Shown here: piece by piece, positions 21,485 to 33,063 of the stretch
How positions within the stretch are numbered: position 1 is the first letter of the stretch
Layout of the letters: every line of letters begins with the position of its first letter
Origin: Doryteuthis pealeii
Taxonomy: Eukaryota > Mollusca > Cephalopoda > Myopsida > Loliginidae
DNA: 64,000 nt
Direction: 5' to 3'
Assembly (NCBI GenBank): GCA_023376005.1
Contig: CM042139.1
Coordinates: 143,215,664 to 143,279,663, forward strand
The notes under the pieces: model-generated
The model's database searches: none
What the model was told of the DNA's origin: nothing
The model's input: the letters and a program-made list of their open reading frames with translations, nothing else
Position numbers and translations under genes: made by a program

Positions 21485-23690
21485 TAGGTACCACCAAACC
21501 GTTTAGGCCATCTTGAATAAAACGGAAATAGATATTTCCGAACTTTGTTTATCAAAAATCTCGTAAAAAAAGAGATTGTACAGGGTTGTTACAAAGAAAA
21601 ATAGTTAATTCAAATATCAAATTATCCGATTGGGAAAAATTACATCGTTATCTTAAAAAATAAACAAACCTGCCCGTATTACATGCGAAAGGGTAATTTT
21701 CAGACCACAATTTAGACAGAAAAAAATACATATTATTACCCTCTTACGGTTATGGTGATAAGTATGGTGTTGTTTGATGTCAATATTCAATAAAAGTGTT
21801 CAAACATTTAAAGACATAAATAAATCAAGCAAAATGGCATAGAAGACAAAACTCTTGATTAAACAAACAAAATTGTATTAACAGAAGTTTACAAAAGGTA
21901 GCATTGAATACTGGGCGAGGTTCCGCCAAAGTTCTTTTTTTTTAAAGTTCAAATGTAAAATGTAAGCTGGTATTTCACAGTTCAAAAGTGAGAAAGAAAA
22001 GGTGAAAGTTTAAAGTCAACTCAAAAGCAGTCAGGCATAAGTTGAATGAATATAAGGTTTATCTCCGAAAGCATAGGTTATTCAAAGAGAGAGAGAGATA
22101 GATACCTTCAGCGTGTAAGCGAAATGTTCTTAAAAAGGGTGACGTGAATTCCCTTAGGCAAATGAGATCTTTCTGGTTAGGATCCGAAAGGCTGGCTTTA
22201 TTTATAGTCCAGCATAGGCTCCAAAAGGGGTCTAGTTGATAAATTTTCTTATTAGGCGGGAACGCCTCTGATTGGTTGAATTTTACGAATTTTATTTTTA
22301 CTAAGGTTGCGCAATCACATGCGCAAACTACTTATTTTTGTCATTCGACCTCTGTCTGTTGAAGTGATAACTTCCGGCTTCGCCACACGGTTAAGCATCT
22401 AAGTACGGATGGGTGTAACGGACAAACTTTTTTAGCCAAATTTTTTCTATTAAAATGAATAAAATCTTTAAAAACTTTAATATTACAATTTACTATGAAT
22501 AAAAACTTGAAAAAAATTAATCTTAAAATTTCGCAGTGAAATTGACGTTAAAAAATGTCTTCGGTTTTAGTATTAATTCTTAAAATCGAAAATAAAATGA
22601 AAATTTGAATATTTTTTCTAAGAGAAAAACTGATAAAACAATCATTCAATATATTATTTTTATTCTAATCGGTCGTAAAAGTTAAATAAAATATTTTTTA
22701 CCCTCAGAAAAACAAACTTTAGTTACCGAGAAGCGTCTCGTCTCTTTGTATAAAAACAAAACAAATATGTCAGTTTTGCTCTTCCGTATATTCTAAGAAT
22801 CACACATTACTATTCAACAATAAAAATTACAAATTCTTTTTAAAATATTAATCGAGCACGGATCGGACCAATTTTTAGTTCACCTGAATTCTAAAATTCA
22901 TATTTTTAAATATCCGTGAAAAATTCGATTTTTTTCCGCAGAAAAAAAAAAATTTAATTTATTTCACGCAGAAAATAAAAATATTTAATCACACAAAAGA
23001 TTGAAAATCTCGTAAAAATTAATTTATTAAAAAAAATTTTTTTTTTTTTGACAATTTGATAGAATACCAATTACATAAGCAAAAAAAAGTTTTCAAATAT
23101 TAATATTATGACATTTTTTTATTTCCGATTTCATTAATTTTTCCTTAAAAAAAAACTATAGTTCGGTACGTTATACAATTTCATTGATATAGTTATTCAG
23201 ACTCTTATCTTTATAGAAAAAAAAGTACCAAATTTTTTTTCCACGTCATATTTTTTTAATCTCATAAAATAAAATAGGGGGGGGGTGATAAACCTCGTAA
23301 AAAAATATTTCCCCTAATATATTTTAGAAAAAAAACTATTTCAGATGTATTTACATCCAATGGTAAACATTTATGGAAATTTTCGTGAAAATCGGACCAT
23401 TAATTGATTTTTCATAGAATTTTTTAAAAAATCCTCTTATCGTAACTTGTTTTTAGCTACGTTAAATTTCAGTTGATTTAACAGTGCAAAAATGAAAACA
23501 TTGTTTTTCAATCATAATTTTCATTATTTTCGTAAGCTGATAAAATTTAAAAAATCATCAGGTGTTTGTTTAATGTTTTTTCTTTCGAATAGAAAAAATT
23601 TTTCAAGAAAATATTAATTTTTCTGCAAGTTTCATTGTGTTAAATGTAGGGGGGGGGGTAAATTGCACAGGGTCAAATTGGTGGTACCTA
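21485..23690 (+). mobile_element. TAGGTACC DNA transposon, copy 1 (contains a solo LTR)
   Basis: The ends are inverted repeats: TAGGTACCACCAA at 21,485 and TTGGTGGTACCTA ending at 23,690. The flanks are ctaagtg (21,478-21,484) and ctaagtag (23,691-23,698), an 8-bp target duplication with one base lost on the left. After removing the inserted LTR the element is about 1.56 kb, the size of the copy at 36,686. No frame longer than a few dozen codons exists, so it is non-autonomous. An 8-bp duplication suits hAT, P or related superfamilies; the termini do not decide. Confidence 0.8.
21753..22387 (-). mobile_element. solo LTR inserted in transposon copy 1
   Basis: This 635-bp block is absent from the otherwise similar transposon copy at 36,686-38,240. 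It is flanked on both sides by CGGTTA (21,747-21,752 and 22,388-22,393). On the minus strand it starts TGTGGCGAAGCC and ends CTTATCACCA, the TG...CA form of an LTR. A TATAAATA box lies at 22,199-22,206 on the same strand. Internal retroviral-type genes are absent, so recombination between two LTRs probably left this one. Confidence 0.75.
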
Positions 23691-23698
23691 CTAAGTAG

Positions 23699-25015
23699 TA
23701 AGGACTAAAAATAGCATTACTTTTTTGTCAAATCTTCATTCCTTTCACAAACTATTCGTAAAGTTCTTCCTACAGAAGAAATTATTAAAAATTAGATCGT
23801 TTAATTTGCTGTTTGGTAGAGTACAAACACATTTTTACAGGATTAGTTTAAAAAATAAAAAAGACCACAGCAAAAGTTGAATTTATTTATAAACATGTGT
23901 CGGGTGTTTTTAACACCTGTAAATACTAATTGAATTGTTAACGAAAACACAAATCTATTGATGTGTGTGAACATGTTTTGTTTTAAATTCAAATTCAGTC
24001 TTAAGTAAATAAATAAAAAATGTCACCCACTTGACGAATGATGACAAACACTATTTTCAAATGAATAATAATGTAAAAAGGATTGTCTTGTCTCGTCACT
24101 ACGATGCTAACAACGCATGTTTGTTTGTTTGTTTGTTTTAGAATATGTCAGTCTCTAATCGTTAAACTGAGAAGAAATGCGAATAATTTTCTTGTTAAGT
24201 TTCAGTCTCACTATTACGTTTTAAAAAATAAAATCGGCAACGAAGTAGTCAGTCAACAATTGTTACTTGAATTTTCAACATTATCAGCCAGGCTAAAAAA
24301 AATTTTTTAAATGACTCACAAACTTTTGGGTAGTTTTTCTTAAATCCAACAATTCAAATTTAGGTTGAAGAAAGGGGAAAAAATGATGGTAAAATTATTT
24401 TGCCATCATTAAACAGTAAAATAACTCTATATTAAAGCTAAAAAGAAGAAAAAAAAGTAATTCTGAAAATTTTTTTTTTTTAAATGCTAGCAATTTAATA
24501 TTTTAGCTACAACTGGAACAATTTTAAATCGATGAATTAATGCAATTCATAAAGAAAAGTGTCCCTGGATTTGTCCTTAAAAGTTAGTGACACAAAAAAA
24601 AAAAAACATTGGAAGTTTTAAATTTCAACAAACCAGGAAAACTTTTGGGGATTAACTCATTTGTTTCCACGATAAATTTAAGCGTAAATTAAAAAAAAAA
24701 CATTATTAAGCCATCAAAAACTGAAAAAATAATAATGAAGGAGGCAATTATTTTGTTATTTTATCGATCTTCTAGTCACATATTAATTACTATTTAAATT
24801 AATACTGATTAAGATAAGAATAAAAACTAAGCTTCAATATTTACGCAGGAAAAACAAAAATTATAATTTTGAAATCGCCTGCAGCAACACTTTCTTATTT
24901 TTATATCTCACATCGTCAATTGTAATTTAAATTATACAAAAAAGTTCAATTATAAACAAATAATTATTATAATAACCTGAAAGATAAATAAGTAAATATT
25001 AATTTTATTTAAAAA
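23699..25015. other. no recognisable feature
   Basis: AT-rich. A plus-strand open stretch (24,083-24,310) preceded by a (TTTG)n run has no recognisable protein similarity and I do not call it. Confidence 0.4.
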
Positions 25016-25020
25016 CTTAC

Positions 25021-25086
25021 CAGCTCAGAAGGCCTAGAAGATGCAATTTCAGAACTGCCGACACTGCGAACAAATTTAGGAGGCAT
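25021..25086 (-). CDS. candidate first coding exon, 22 codons
   Basis: On the minus strand an ATG at 25,086 opens 22 codons (MPPKFVRSVGSSEIASSRPS plus two more residues). They end exactly at a strong donor, GTAAGT, at 25,020 downward; the exon ends in phase 0. The sequence upstream of the ATG has promoter-like sites (next entry). I could not identify a second exon or the protein. It might be the start of a real gene extending left, or of an uncharacterised element gene. The sequence is low in conserved features, so this is tentative. Confidence 0.35.
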
Positions 25087-25330
25087 TTTTATATTTTTCA
25101 GTTCTTTAAATGTTTCCTTTGTAAAATTATCAACAAATATAATAGAGTACGTCTGTTAAATCCAAAATAGATTCTTCATTCATTAAATTGTATAGGTGTG
25201 GACCATGTTATTTAGGGTATCAAAACAATAAGCAATTGCATAAACTTCTGTTGGGCGATGTTGTTTTGTTGTTGTGATAGGAGTAACATATTAGGTGACG
25301 TCTTCCACCGGAAGTTGTTTCTTAGAGGCG
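25087..25330 (-). promoter_or_regulatory. possible promoter of the minus-strand exon
   Basis: CCGGAAGT, an ETS-family site, lies at 25,308-25,315, next to TGACGTC (CRE-like) near 25,296. Both are typical of housekeeping promoters and lie 210-230 bases before the candidate ATG. Confidence 0.3.
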
Positions 25331-26005
25331 GTGAATGGTAAAACTAATCCCTCATTTAAAAAATAGTAAACAAACAAGTTACTTAGTATTACTCACTGAG
25401 AAAAAGCATCTATAAATATGCGAAAAAAATGATTTTAAAATTTTTTAAATACAAAACAGAATAATATTAATTTCTTATTCTATTAATTAATTTTTTTTTT
25501 AATTTATGTAAATATTTGACCTCTGATTAATAAAAATTACAACTAATTTATTATTTTTGTAAACATTTCATAACAACTGTATTATCCACCTCTGTTTTTA
25601 GTAATATTAAAAAATCAAAAGCCACAATTATAATATTAATAGTATTATATGCCTTCCAATAAAGATTTTTTCACAAAATTATTTTAAATTCCGAAATAAA
25701 ACTTTTAAATGAAAATAAAATATACTACAATTACAATTACAACAACTCCAGTAACAATTTGGAGACCTTTTTTATTAACACAGAAAGAAGCAAAATTAAG
25801 TAAGAAGCAAGATGTCTTAGAAGATCACAATTCCATCTTTTCTATTTTATTCATATACTATATACAAATAGAAGAAAGTGTTGAAATATAACAATAGCAA
25901 TATTTCTGAAAATTAATTTATGATGATCTTGACATAATAAATCTAATTGGGCAGTATATTTAATGTTGTTTAATTTAAATTTTTATCCCAAAGTTTTAAA
26001 TTACC

Positions 26006-26010
<5 letters not shown>
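25331..26010. other. AT-rich DNA, nothing recognised
   Basis: No matched repeat or exon. Confidence 0.4.

Positions 26011-26055
<45 letters not shown>
26011..26055. repeat. (TA)n microsatellite
   Basis: More than twenty TA units. Confidence 0.95.
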
Positions 26056-26060
<5 letters not shown>

Positions 26061-26289
26061 AAATTGTAAGGGATTATTTGAAATTAACCACAGTAATCAT
26101 TATCAAAAGTCCATTGCCTGCAACAATATTACAACAAAGTTTACTCATTTCTTGTTCAATGCACATCTGTGTTCTTGTTAGCAGGCCTTAAATAATAATT
26201 AACTGCCCTGACCAAGATCCCATATCTGGGCCAATTATGCCCAGAGCTGCTGATCGCAATGTAAAAATTTGCATACAAGCCAACGAAGA

Positions 26290-26740
26290 TGAGTAGTCAA
26301 ACTTTGAGCCACGATTCACGATCAGGAGGATACGAGTTCAGTCTCTGTAGTTACTTGCTACACTCCCCACTGATTTCCTCATTTTGCACGCCAGACACGT
26401 TTATGCTCAGTTTGAGCTCCCACATATGTAATTTCTCTCGCTACTTTCTGTATATTTGTACATCTGTGTGTTTGTTTGTGCAACAATCAAGCACATCCTT
26501 TATAAATGAAAATTGGTGGAACCAGCAAAGACCAAAGTTCAATAAAATCAACACCCTATTTTTGTTCAATGGGGATTAAAAAAAGAATTTTATCCCTCAT
26601 TTTCCAAAAGAAAAGCTAAATAAAAATGTAATAAAGGCATAAATCAATGATATATATTTTTTTTAATTCATTTAAAAAAGGATTAAAGAATAAAACAAAT
26701 TAATAAAGGATAAAACGTAATAAAAAGCAAATAAAAATTT
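26290..26740 (+). repeat. interspersed repeat, family F, copy 2
   Basis: The left part matches 10,510-10,640 and the right part matches 7,430-7,640. This copy therefore shows that those two blocks belong to one repeat of at least 450 bp. Confidence 0.55.
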
Positions 26741-27556
26741 TTACTTAAGTATTTTTATAGTTCAGCATTGCCAGAAAATGTGGACTAAGTCTGATCAATT
26801 CCAATATGGCATCACCATCATTTGTTGATAAAAATGAATCCTTAATTTAAAAAATGAATCCTTAATTTAATTTTTTTTGTGAGTGTATTTTCAAAGACTT
26901 TAAATGAAGATGACCTCCACTTCTTTTTCGAAAAGTTTCATTTTCAAGAAAAGTTACATTTTTAAGGGAAATTGGGCCAGTGTCAACTACTGGATTATGA
27001 CGTATATAAAAAGTTGCTTCCCTTGGATTTTGCGTCCATAAAAATCGTAATTACACTCATATATATTTATCTATTTTATATATATGGAGTTTAATGTAAG
27101 GGAAGTAACTTTGTGTGTGCTTGTTTGTGTTTTCAGATTAATTTAAAGGGAATTAACAAACCATACTATCCAGACTAGTTGACGTGCACTAGATCTTACA
27201 ATAGATGACCAAACATTAGCTATTTATCATCTCTGTGTATTGTCACACTGTGCTTAAATAGTGGAAATGTGATTTTTGTTTTAAAATACCTTTTTAAAAA
27301 GTCTAATGTGGGAGTCTATGGGAAGTTAACATTGCAAAGGCTAAAAGCCATCTGATAAAAGTTCATTTATGCACAAGAGGCTCAAAGCATGGTGAATTAA
27401 TTATATTACCTAAAACTAAAAAACTTTGAATTCAATCATATATATAAATAAGGCCCAAATTAGTTTATCAAACACTCTCAGCTTCACCATACCACCAGAG
27501 TAACTAGGTGTTTACACCGTCCAAACAGCTGATACACTAGCTCACCTAAACCAATC
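26741..27556. other. no recognisable feature
   Basis: Mixed sequence without matched repeats. Confidence 0.35.
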
Positions 27557-27829
27557 GGTAATTTTCACCTTTAGTTGTTAAAATTCCTAGCATAAAATTG
27601 TGCATGCGCATTATCTGAAATGAACTTAATTGTTATTAAGAACACATTTTATGATATTTTTGTGTTAAAGCATGCAGTTGTATTGTTTTTGAAAAAGTTT
27701 CTAATATTTGTTTATTTCGCACGAAGACTTTCAAAATAGCTACCAGCTTAGTTCAAAGTGAAAGTCAAGGGAGGTTACTCTAATTGCCTTTTTTGCTAGG
27801 AATTTTAACAATTAAAGGTGAAAATTACC
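27557..27829. mobile_element. MITE with ~35-bp terminal inverted repeats
   Basis: The left end GGTAATTTTCACCTTTAGTT continues to 'cctagca' and is matched inverted at 27,795-27,829, giving arms of about 35 bp around a 200-bp core. Flanks aaccaatc (27,549-27,556) and agccaatc (27,830-27,837) form an 8-bp duplication with one mismatch. No coding frame. Only one copy is seen here. Confidence 0.7.
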
Positions 27830-28176
27830 AGCCAATCCTCCTTCTGCTTTGTAAGCAGACAACTTGGAGCCAACTTTTGACTGTAAGAACTATGATCACT
27901 TCTTTTAGAAATTACTGCTATAAATAAGCACATATAAAAGGATATTTTAATCCATACAAGAACTTGCTCATACACATATACACATGCAAGAACTTTACCA
28001 TTCATTCTCTTGTATTTTTCTGACATAGTTTATTGCTATTTATTTCATTTGTTATCGCCAACTTAACTTGTTTTTGTTCTCCTTGCCTTAGCTGTTGTCA
28101 TGTTTTTTAAATGTTTGGGGACTTGACATCATTGTCAACCCCGCAACACTGTCGCGACAACAGTCAGAAGTCTGGT

Positions 28177-28361
28177 TGTAGTGAGATAGCCAATGGCGTG
28201 TTATCTCATTCGCATATGTCTCCTACAGCAGTAAATATATAGAGATAATTTGGAGGACATAAAAAAATCTAGCTATGAGATGCTAAGAGAGAGAGCTACG
28301 ATAAGCTCAGAGAATTACTACTACGACTACAACAAGAAGTATGAAACTACACATTACAACA
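28177..28361 (+). mobile_element. 5' LTR of Ty3/Gypsy-type element
   Basis: This 185-bp block starts TGTAGTGAGATAGCC, ends TACAACA, and is repeated at 31,102-31,287. It contains a TATA-like 'taaatatatag'. Flanking ctggt (28,172-28,176) and ctgtt (31,288-31,292) are a 5-bp target duplication with one mismatch. Confidence 0.9.
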
Positions 28362-28362
28362 C

Positions 28363-29212
28363 ATGGCGGCGGCGATAGGATTACTCACAAGATTAGAGGA
28401 ACCCGACTATGTTGAGATGTGGCTAAAATGTTTTGCAGCTCATGCAAGAAGCAAAAAATTACAAGACAAAAAGAACGTTGGTGGAGAGAACGAGATCATC
28501 GATTTATTTTTAGCATCAGTTGGATGTGAAGTAAACATGAGAGTAGCCGTTATGGTGTATCCAAAAGATTTGGAGGATCTCACCTTTGTAGAAATTGCAC
28601 ACATCATAAGGAATAATTTAATAAGACCTAAGAAAAAACTGGTTATCGCAGAGAGAACGAAATTCCTCTCTACGAAGCAAAATCCCAATGAACAAGCAAG
28701 AAATTACATTCAGACTAAAAAAGGCCTTGAGATTTTGTGAATTTGTAAAGCTTGGGACAGCAGATATGACTATAGAGGAGGAATTGATTCAGTTACGGTT
28801 CATTGAAGGACTGCACAATGTGAACCAAAAAGACAAAGTTTTAGAACGTCTACAGGCAAATAACATGGCATTAGAAATATGCGTGGAATTTGTACAACTG
28901 GAAATGATATCTGACTTCAAGGAAGATACTCAACACAATACAATGGTATTTCAAATAGAAGAAAATGCAGCAAATAACACTGACGTGTTACAGGTAAAAA
29001 CAAGGCTAAAAAATTGTAAGTACTGCAATTTTCAACAAAAGAACAAACTGTCCCACTTATGGACAAACTTGTTATATATGCAAAAAACGAAATCATTTTG
29101 GAACTGTATGAAAAGTCAAGTCGAAGTGGACAAATTCGATAGAAGACGTGTACCAAGTACCGGCGAACAAACAACAGAAGTTGACAGTAAAATTAAACGA
29201 AATACCATTTGA
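28363..29212 (+). pseudogene. gag region of the Gypsy-type element
   Basis: The frame from ATG 28,363 (MAAAIGLLTRLEEPD...) overlaps a second frame that continues to 29,212, implying a frameshift near 28,690-28,740. Content fits the capsid of Ty3/Gypsy elements of the mag-like group (motifs YVEMWLKCFAAHARSKKLQD and QARNY). A nucleocapsid Cys motif is reduced to KYCNF near 29,020. The gag start codon lies two bases after the LTR, leaving almost no leader. Confidence 0.7.
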
Positions 29213-29345
29213 TATGCAAGTCGATACAGGTAGTGACGTGATTCTTATTCCAAAGAACTTTTGGCAACATATGGGGAAACCCAAGTTAAAGAGAAGTCAC
29301 TTGAAATTGAGACAATTTGATGGCTCTTACATCATGGCTGTAACG
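29148..29345 (+). pseudogene. retropepsin (protease) fragment
   Basis: The frame includes KLNEIPFDMQVDTGSDVILI with the retropepsin active-site triad region DTGS. It then runs into a deletion junction near 29,340 where reverse transcriptase sequence starts in another frame. Confidence 0.75.
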
Positions 29346-29347
29346 TA

Positions 29348-30496
29348 TTGGCTTTCTGGTGGATGCGTATGCCGTACGACATAAAAACGGCGTTGGCAAT
29401 ATTTCAACGAGCTATCGAAAATGTTTTAAAGGGGGTGGTAGAAAATATGATAATTTATCAGGATGATATTTTAATAGGGGTTGCGAGTATAAAGGAATTG
29501 CAACAAAAAACTGAGCGAGTTATGAACAAATTAAGATAGGCGGGCATGAGTGTAAACTGCGATAAATGTAAATTTAATTGCAATAAGATAAATTATTTGG
29601 GCTTCCAAATATCCAAAGAAGGCATTTCGCCTGACCTAAATTTATTAATTAAAATATCGTAGGTGGCATCCCCAGCCAACAAAAAAGAATTAGAATCATT
29701 TTTAGGATTGGCTAATTTTTATAGCAGATATGTGCCCAAATATTCCGATTTAACTGAAGCATTTGCAGATTTACAAAGAAAAAATAGTGAGTTTGTTTGG
29801 ACACAAAAACAAGAAACTGCTTTTAACAAAGTAAAAAAAGTACTTATGGAAAAACCCGTTATAAAAGTTTTTGACCCCAGAAAAGAAGTAACCTTAAATA
29901 CGGATGCCAGTGAACATGCTGTGTCTGCTATATTGTCACAGGACAATCATCTAATTATATACCTCTCGCAGAGGCTAACCAAGGCAGAAATGAACTACTC
30001 AAATATAGAGAAGGAAGCTTTGGACATAGTGTGGAGCACACAGCGCGCCCGACAATTTCTATTGGGTCGAAAATTTTTACTAAAATCTGACCATCGATCC
30101 TTAGAATTCATTTTTAATCCACGGAAAGAGTTACCCAAGGTCACATCTGCCAGGATAATGAGATGGGCCATACTGCTGATGGCCTTTGATTTTGATATCA
30201 TGTACGTCAAAGGAAACATGATTCCGCATGTCAACGCATTTTCCAGATTAGCCTTTAACAAAGACGACGACAAAATAAACGACACTGAAGAAATATTACA
30301 TTGGGTCGAAACCAATGTACTGCCAGTTAAACAGCTTCAAGAAGAAACCTTGTTGGACCCTATTCTGAGCAAAATCTCAAATAGAATAAGGAGGAATGAA
30401 TGGAATGACTGCTCTAAAGCTGAAAGGCCTTATAAAGAGATTAAATATAAACTAACCATGGACCAAGGGGTTATATGTAACGAAAATAGGATGTAA
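29348..30496 (+). pseudogene. reverse transcriptase / RNase H region, 5' deleted, two stops
   Basis: One frame runs from 29,348 to the stop at 30,494-30,496, with TAG at 29,537-29,539 and 29,660-29,662. It keeps the catalytic YQDDIL (YxDD motif) and NYLGFQISKEGISPD. A connection/RNase H domain follows with LNTDASEHAVSAILSQ, YSNIEKEALDIVWS and SDHRSLEFIF. The fingers and first part of the palm, including the first catalytic Asp, are missing. Confidence 0.85.
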
Positions 30497-31028
30497 ACCC
30501 TATAAAACTCCACCCTACCATCCTCAATCGAATGGGGCTGCGGAAAGGATGGTTAGAACGGTTAAATTAGGATTAAAAGCATTTGAGCCGTCACAAGAGA
30601 CCATAGAATCCTTTCTATCTAAACTCTTGATGAGTTACAGATCCATTCCTCATGCTGATAGAACACTAAGTCCTTCTGCCTTGATGGGAAGACAGATCAG
30701 ATCTCCCATAACCATGTATTTTTCAACTAATGAAAAAATGTGGTACAAAAAAAATAAGGACGCGCAACCTGAAAAAGCCTATTTTATTATGCAGAAAGGG
30801 AATAACACAGCTATAATAACAACACAGGAGAGAAGTGTGCTGGCCCACGCTGATCAGATAAGGAATAGATATGAAGAAGACATGATTATGGAGGAATCGG
30901 AAAGAAATGAGGATATAAACCAATATGATGGAGACGTTATAGAGCCAATAGATGAAAGCGTGTCGGATTCCAATGTGCCGTACGAGGGATCCAGTTCTGA
31001 TGAAATGAGACCACAATCACCAATATGA
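30497..31028 (+). pseudogene. integrase C-terminal half
   Basis: It opens with TPPYHPQSNGAAERMVRTVK, the segment carrying the third catalytic residue (Glu) of a DDE integrase. The tail typical of Gypsy integrases follows (RSIPHADRTLSPSALMGRQI), with an acidic end. The zinc-binding HHCC domain and the two Asp residues are deleted, so it cannot integrate. Confidence 0.8.
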
Positions 31029-31101
31029 AGAACACCTCCGAGGATATTTAGGAGAAGCAATAGGTCGACGAGGGGAATAAAACCTTTCCGTTTCAGGGAG
31101 G

Positions 31102-31287
31102 TGTAGTGAGATAGCCAATGGCATGTTATCTCATTTGCTTATGTCTCCTACAGTGGTAGATATATAGAGATAGTTTGGAGGACATAAAAAAAATAGCTAC
31201 GAGAAGCTAAGAGAGAGAGAGCTATGATAAGCTCAGAGAATTACTACTACAACTACAACAAGAAGTACGAAACTACACATCACAACA
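31102..31287 (+). mobile_element. 3' LTR of Ty3/Gypsy-type element
   Basis: This 186-bp block is homologous to 28,177-28,361 with a modest number of substitutions. It is preceded by a short purine tract, 'agggagg', which can serve as the polypurine tract. The element spans 28,177-31,287 (3.1 kb), about half the usual Gypsy length, in line with the internal deletions. Confidence 0.9.
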
Positions 31288-31449
31288 CTGTTGGTATTCT
31301 TCACTGCAAAGCAATAATCATTTGAATATTGTTGACACAGAAGGATTACATTAACAACATAAGAGAAGAGGAATTAGCCAAAAGAGAGAGAAAACAGCAT
31401 ACTAATTCAAGGATGAAAAGAGCATGTTAAGAATTAAGCTTGGTCAGAT

Positions 31450-32190
31450 TTTGACTGCCATGAATCTTAGTAATGTAGTGAGGGATAACAGTGAAGATAA
31501 AGTCAATGAAGATAAATCTAAAAAAATAGTGATTCTTCAAATATAGAAAATACAGGTGCTGCAAAAAATGATGCTGAGAATAAGGATGATACTGTAGGTG
31601 TTGCATTATGGTTAAGGAAATAAAGAATTTTTAAAAAATCAATGGACAATTTTGAGAGGTTCAACAAACAAATAAATGAATATGAGACCCCAGAAACAGA
31701 TAAGAATGGAGACAGTGTGTCTGACAATCCTTTACTCAGGATTAAAGATTAGATCTAGAAATTTTTTAGTAGAGTTGGAAATGGAAGGATAACACCAGGT
31801 GCATAAGTGATCTAACCAGAAGGAGTGGTTCAACCAGAAGTAGGTGTGGCCAATGCGATAAGCAGTCCGAATTGGGAGTTCAGGGTTGAGAGTCAGTTAG
31901 TGAGTTCATTGAATTTTGAAGCCCATTTAGGGTGATTGTCTCTACTCTTCCTGCCCCCACAAACTTGTGCGTCAAAATGTATCTGGGGAGAATAAAAGCT
32001 TATACAGGTAAAGTTTTGTCTCTGTGTTGTCAATGCAAGAAGTTTTGTAAGATGAAGCAGCAAAGGACACCCCAGACTGTGGAGACAGTTCAACCCAGAA
32101 AAAGAAAAGTGATATCAAGTGAATGCTAATCCCACGGAGATGACGGTACAACATATACAGATACAGTGCCCATATATACAACATATTATG
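31450..32190 (+). repeat. interspersed repeat, family I, copy 1
   Basis: It matches 56,690-57,215 in inverted orientation: 'gggagttcagggttgag'-like, 'gtgattgtctctactcttcc', 'aaaacttatacaggtaaa'-like and 'gagacagttcaacccagaa'. It holds short decayed frames. Class not identified; it may be the end of a larger retroelement. Confidence 0.5.
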
Positions 32191-32319
32191 ATTGGTAACA
32201 CAACTATGTAACATAAAAATTAGATTCTTTACTTTCTGCAGTTCCTCTATTTGACACAAGAGGTGTAACACAAGGGTGTATGTATATACAAACTTGGCAT
32301 TAGGAAATCAGATTAATGA

Positions 32320-32405
32320 ATATATTTGTGTATGTATATGTTCATGCATGTGTGTATGCATGTATATGTGTATGTATATGTATATTTGTGTGCATGTGTA
32401 TTTAC
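32320..32405. repeat. impure (TATG/TGTA)n low-complexity run
   Basis: Alternating 'tgtatgtatatg' and 'catgtgtgtatg' words. Confidence 0.8.
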
Positions 32406-32884
32406 ATGTAGAGGCTAGAATCTCAAGTGTCTCTTGGTCAAAAGTTTATGAAAACCATAAAACCCAAATCAGCCAAACTTGAAAAGAGCTAAAATCTAAT
32501 TTCTTCTTATCTTAGGAACATTAGAGACAAGTTGACTAGGAATAATTTTTATGTTCACTTTTTATAAAAGAAATTGGTCTTACAAAGTCTAAAATTAAAG
32601 TTATCAGTTATTTTCTTAGAGGTCTGTCCAGAAGAAAAGGAGGGGTGGCCTCTGCATATATACTACTCACTCTGGACCTTGGGGCAGTTAGGGTAAGAGT
32701 TTAGTTACAGTTGACTTCCAGGCTAGGGTAGAGACTGAACAAGCAGGAACCAGGTCACATGAGACCAGGAAAAATCTAGCAGTCACTTTGTAAGTTAATA
32801 GAATTTTTGCCAGCTGACTACATTTCAATAAGAAAACTCTACCCATAATTATCATCTTCATAAGTTCTTCAACAGCAAAATATT

Positions 32885-33019
32885 GTGTTTTTCTATATCA
32901 TGACAAAGATGAGGACAACAATCTGAAAAATGTTTTTCTATATCATGACAAAGATGAGGACAACAATCTGAAAAATGTTTTTCTATATCATGACAAAGAT
33001 GAGGACAACAATCTGAAAA
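32885..33019. repeat. 45-bp tandem repeat, three units
   Basis: Three nearly identical 45-bp units contain 'tgtttttctatatcatgaca' and 'aagatgaggacaacaatctg'. On the minus strand the unit is an exact multiple of three and reads HFSDCCPHLCHDIEK. Each unit also supplies a 'tttttcag' acceptor-like word. Confidence 0.95.
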
Positions 33020-33034
33020 ATCAAAATAATACTT

Positions 33035-33063
33035 ACCTGACAGTTTGGTCATACAATACAGTT
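33035..33063 (-). other. microexon-like segment
   Basis: On the minus strand a polypyrimidine tract ending 'ttttcctcag' precedes 29 bases that end at a consensus donor, GTAAGT. The segment could encode KTVLYDQTV plus a split codon. No neighbouring exon was found, so this may be chance. Confidence 0.25.

Noticed and set aside
24083..24310. Possible exon after a (TTTG)n-AG acceptor-like site
   Set aside because: No donor, no similarity recognised, and the frame contains AT-rich low-complexity sequence.
28440..31060. Several minus-strand open frames across the retroelement
   Set aside because: Complementary-strand shadows of the gag-pol frames.
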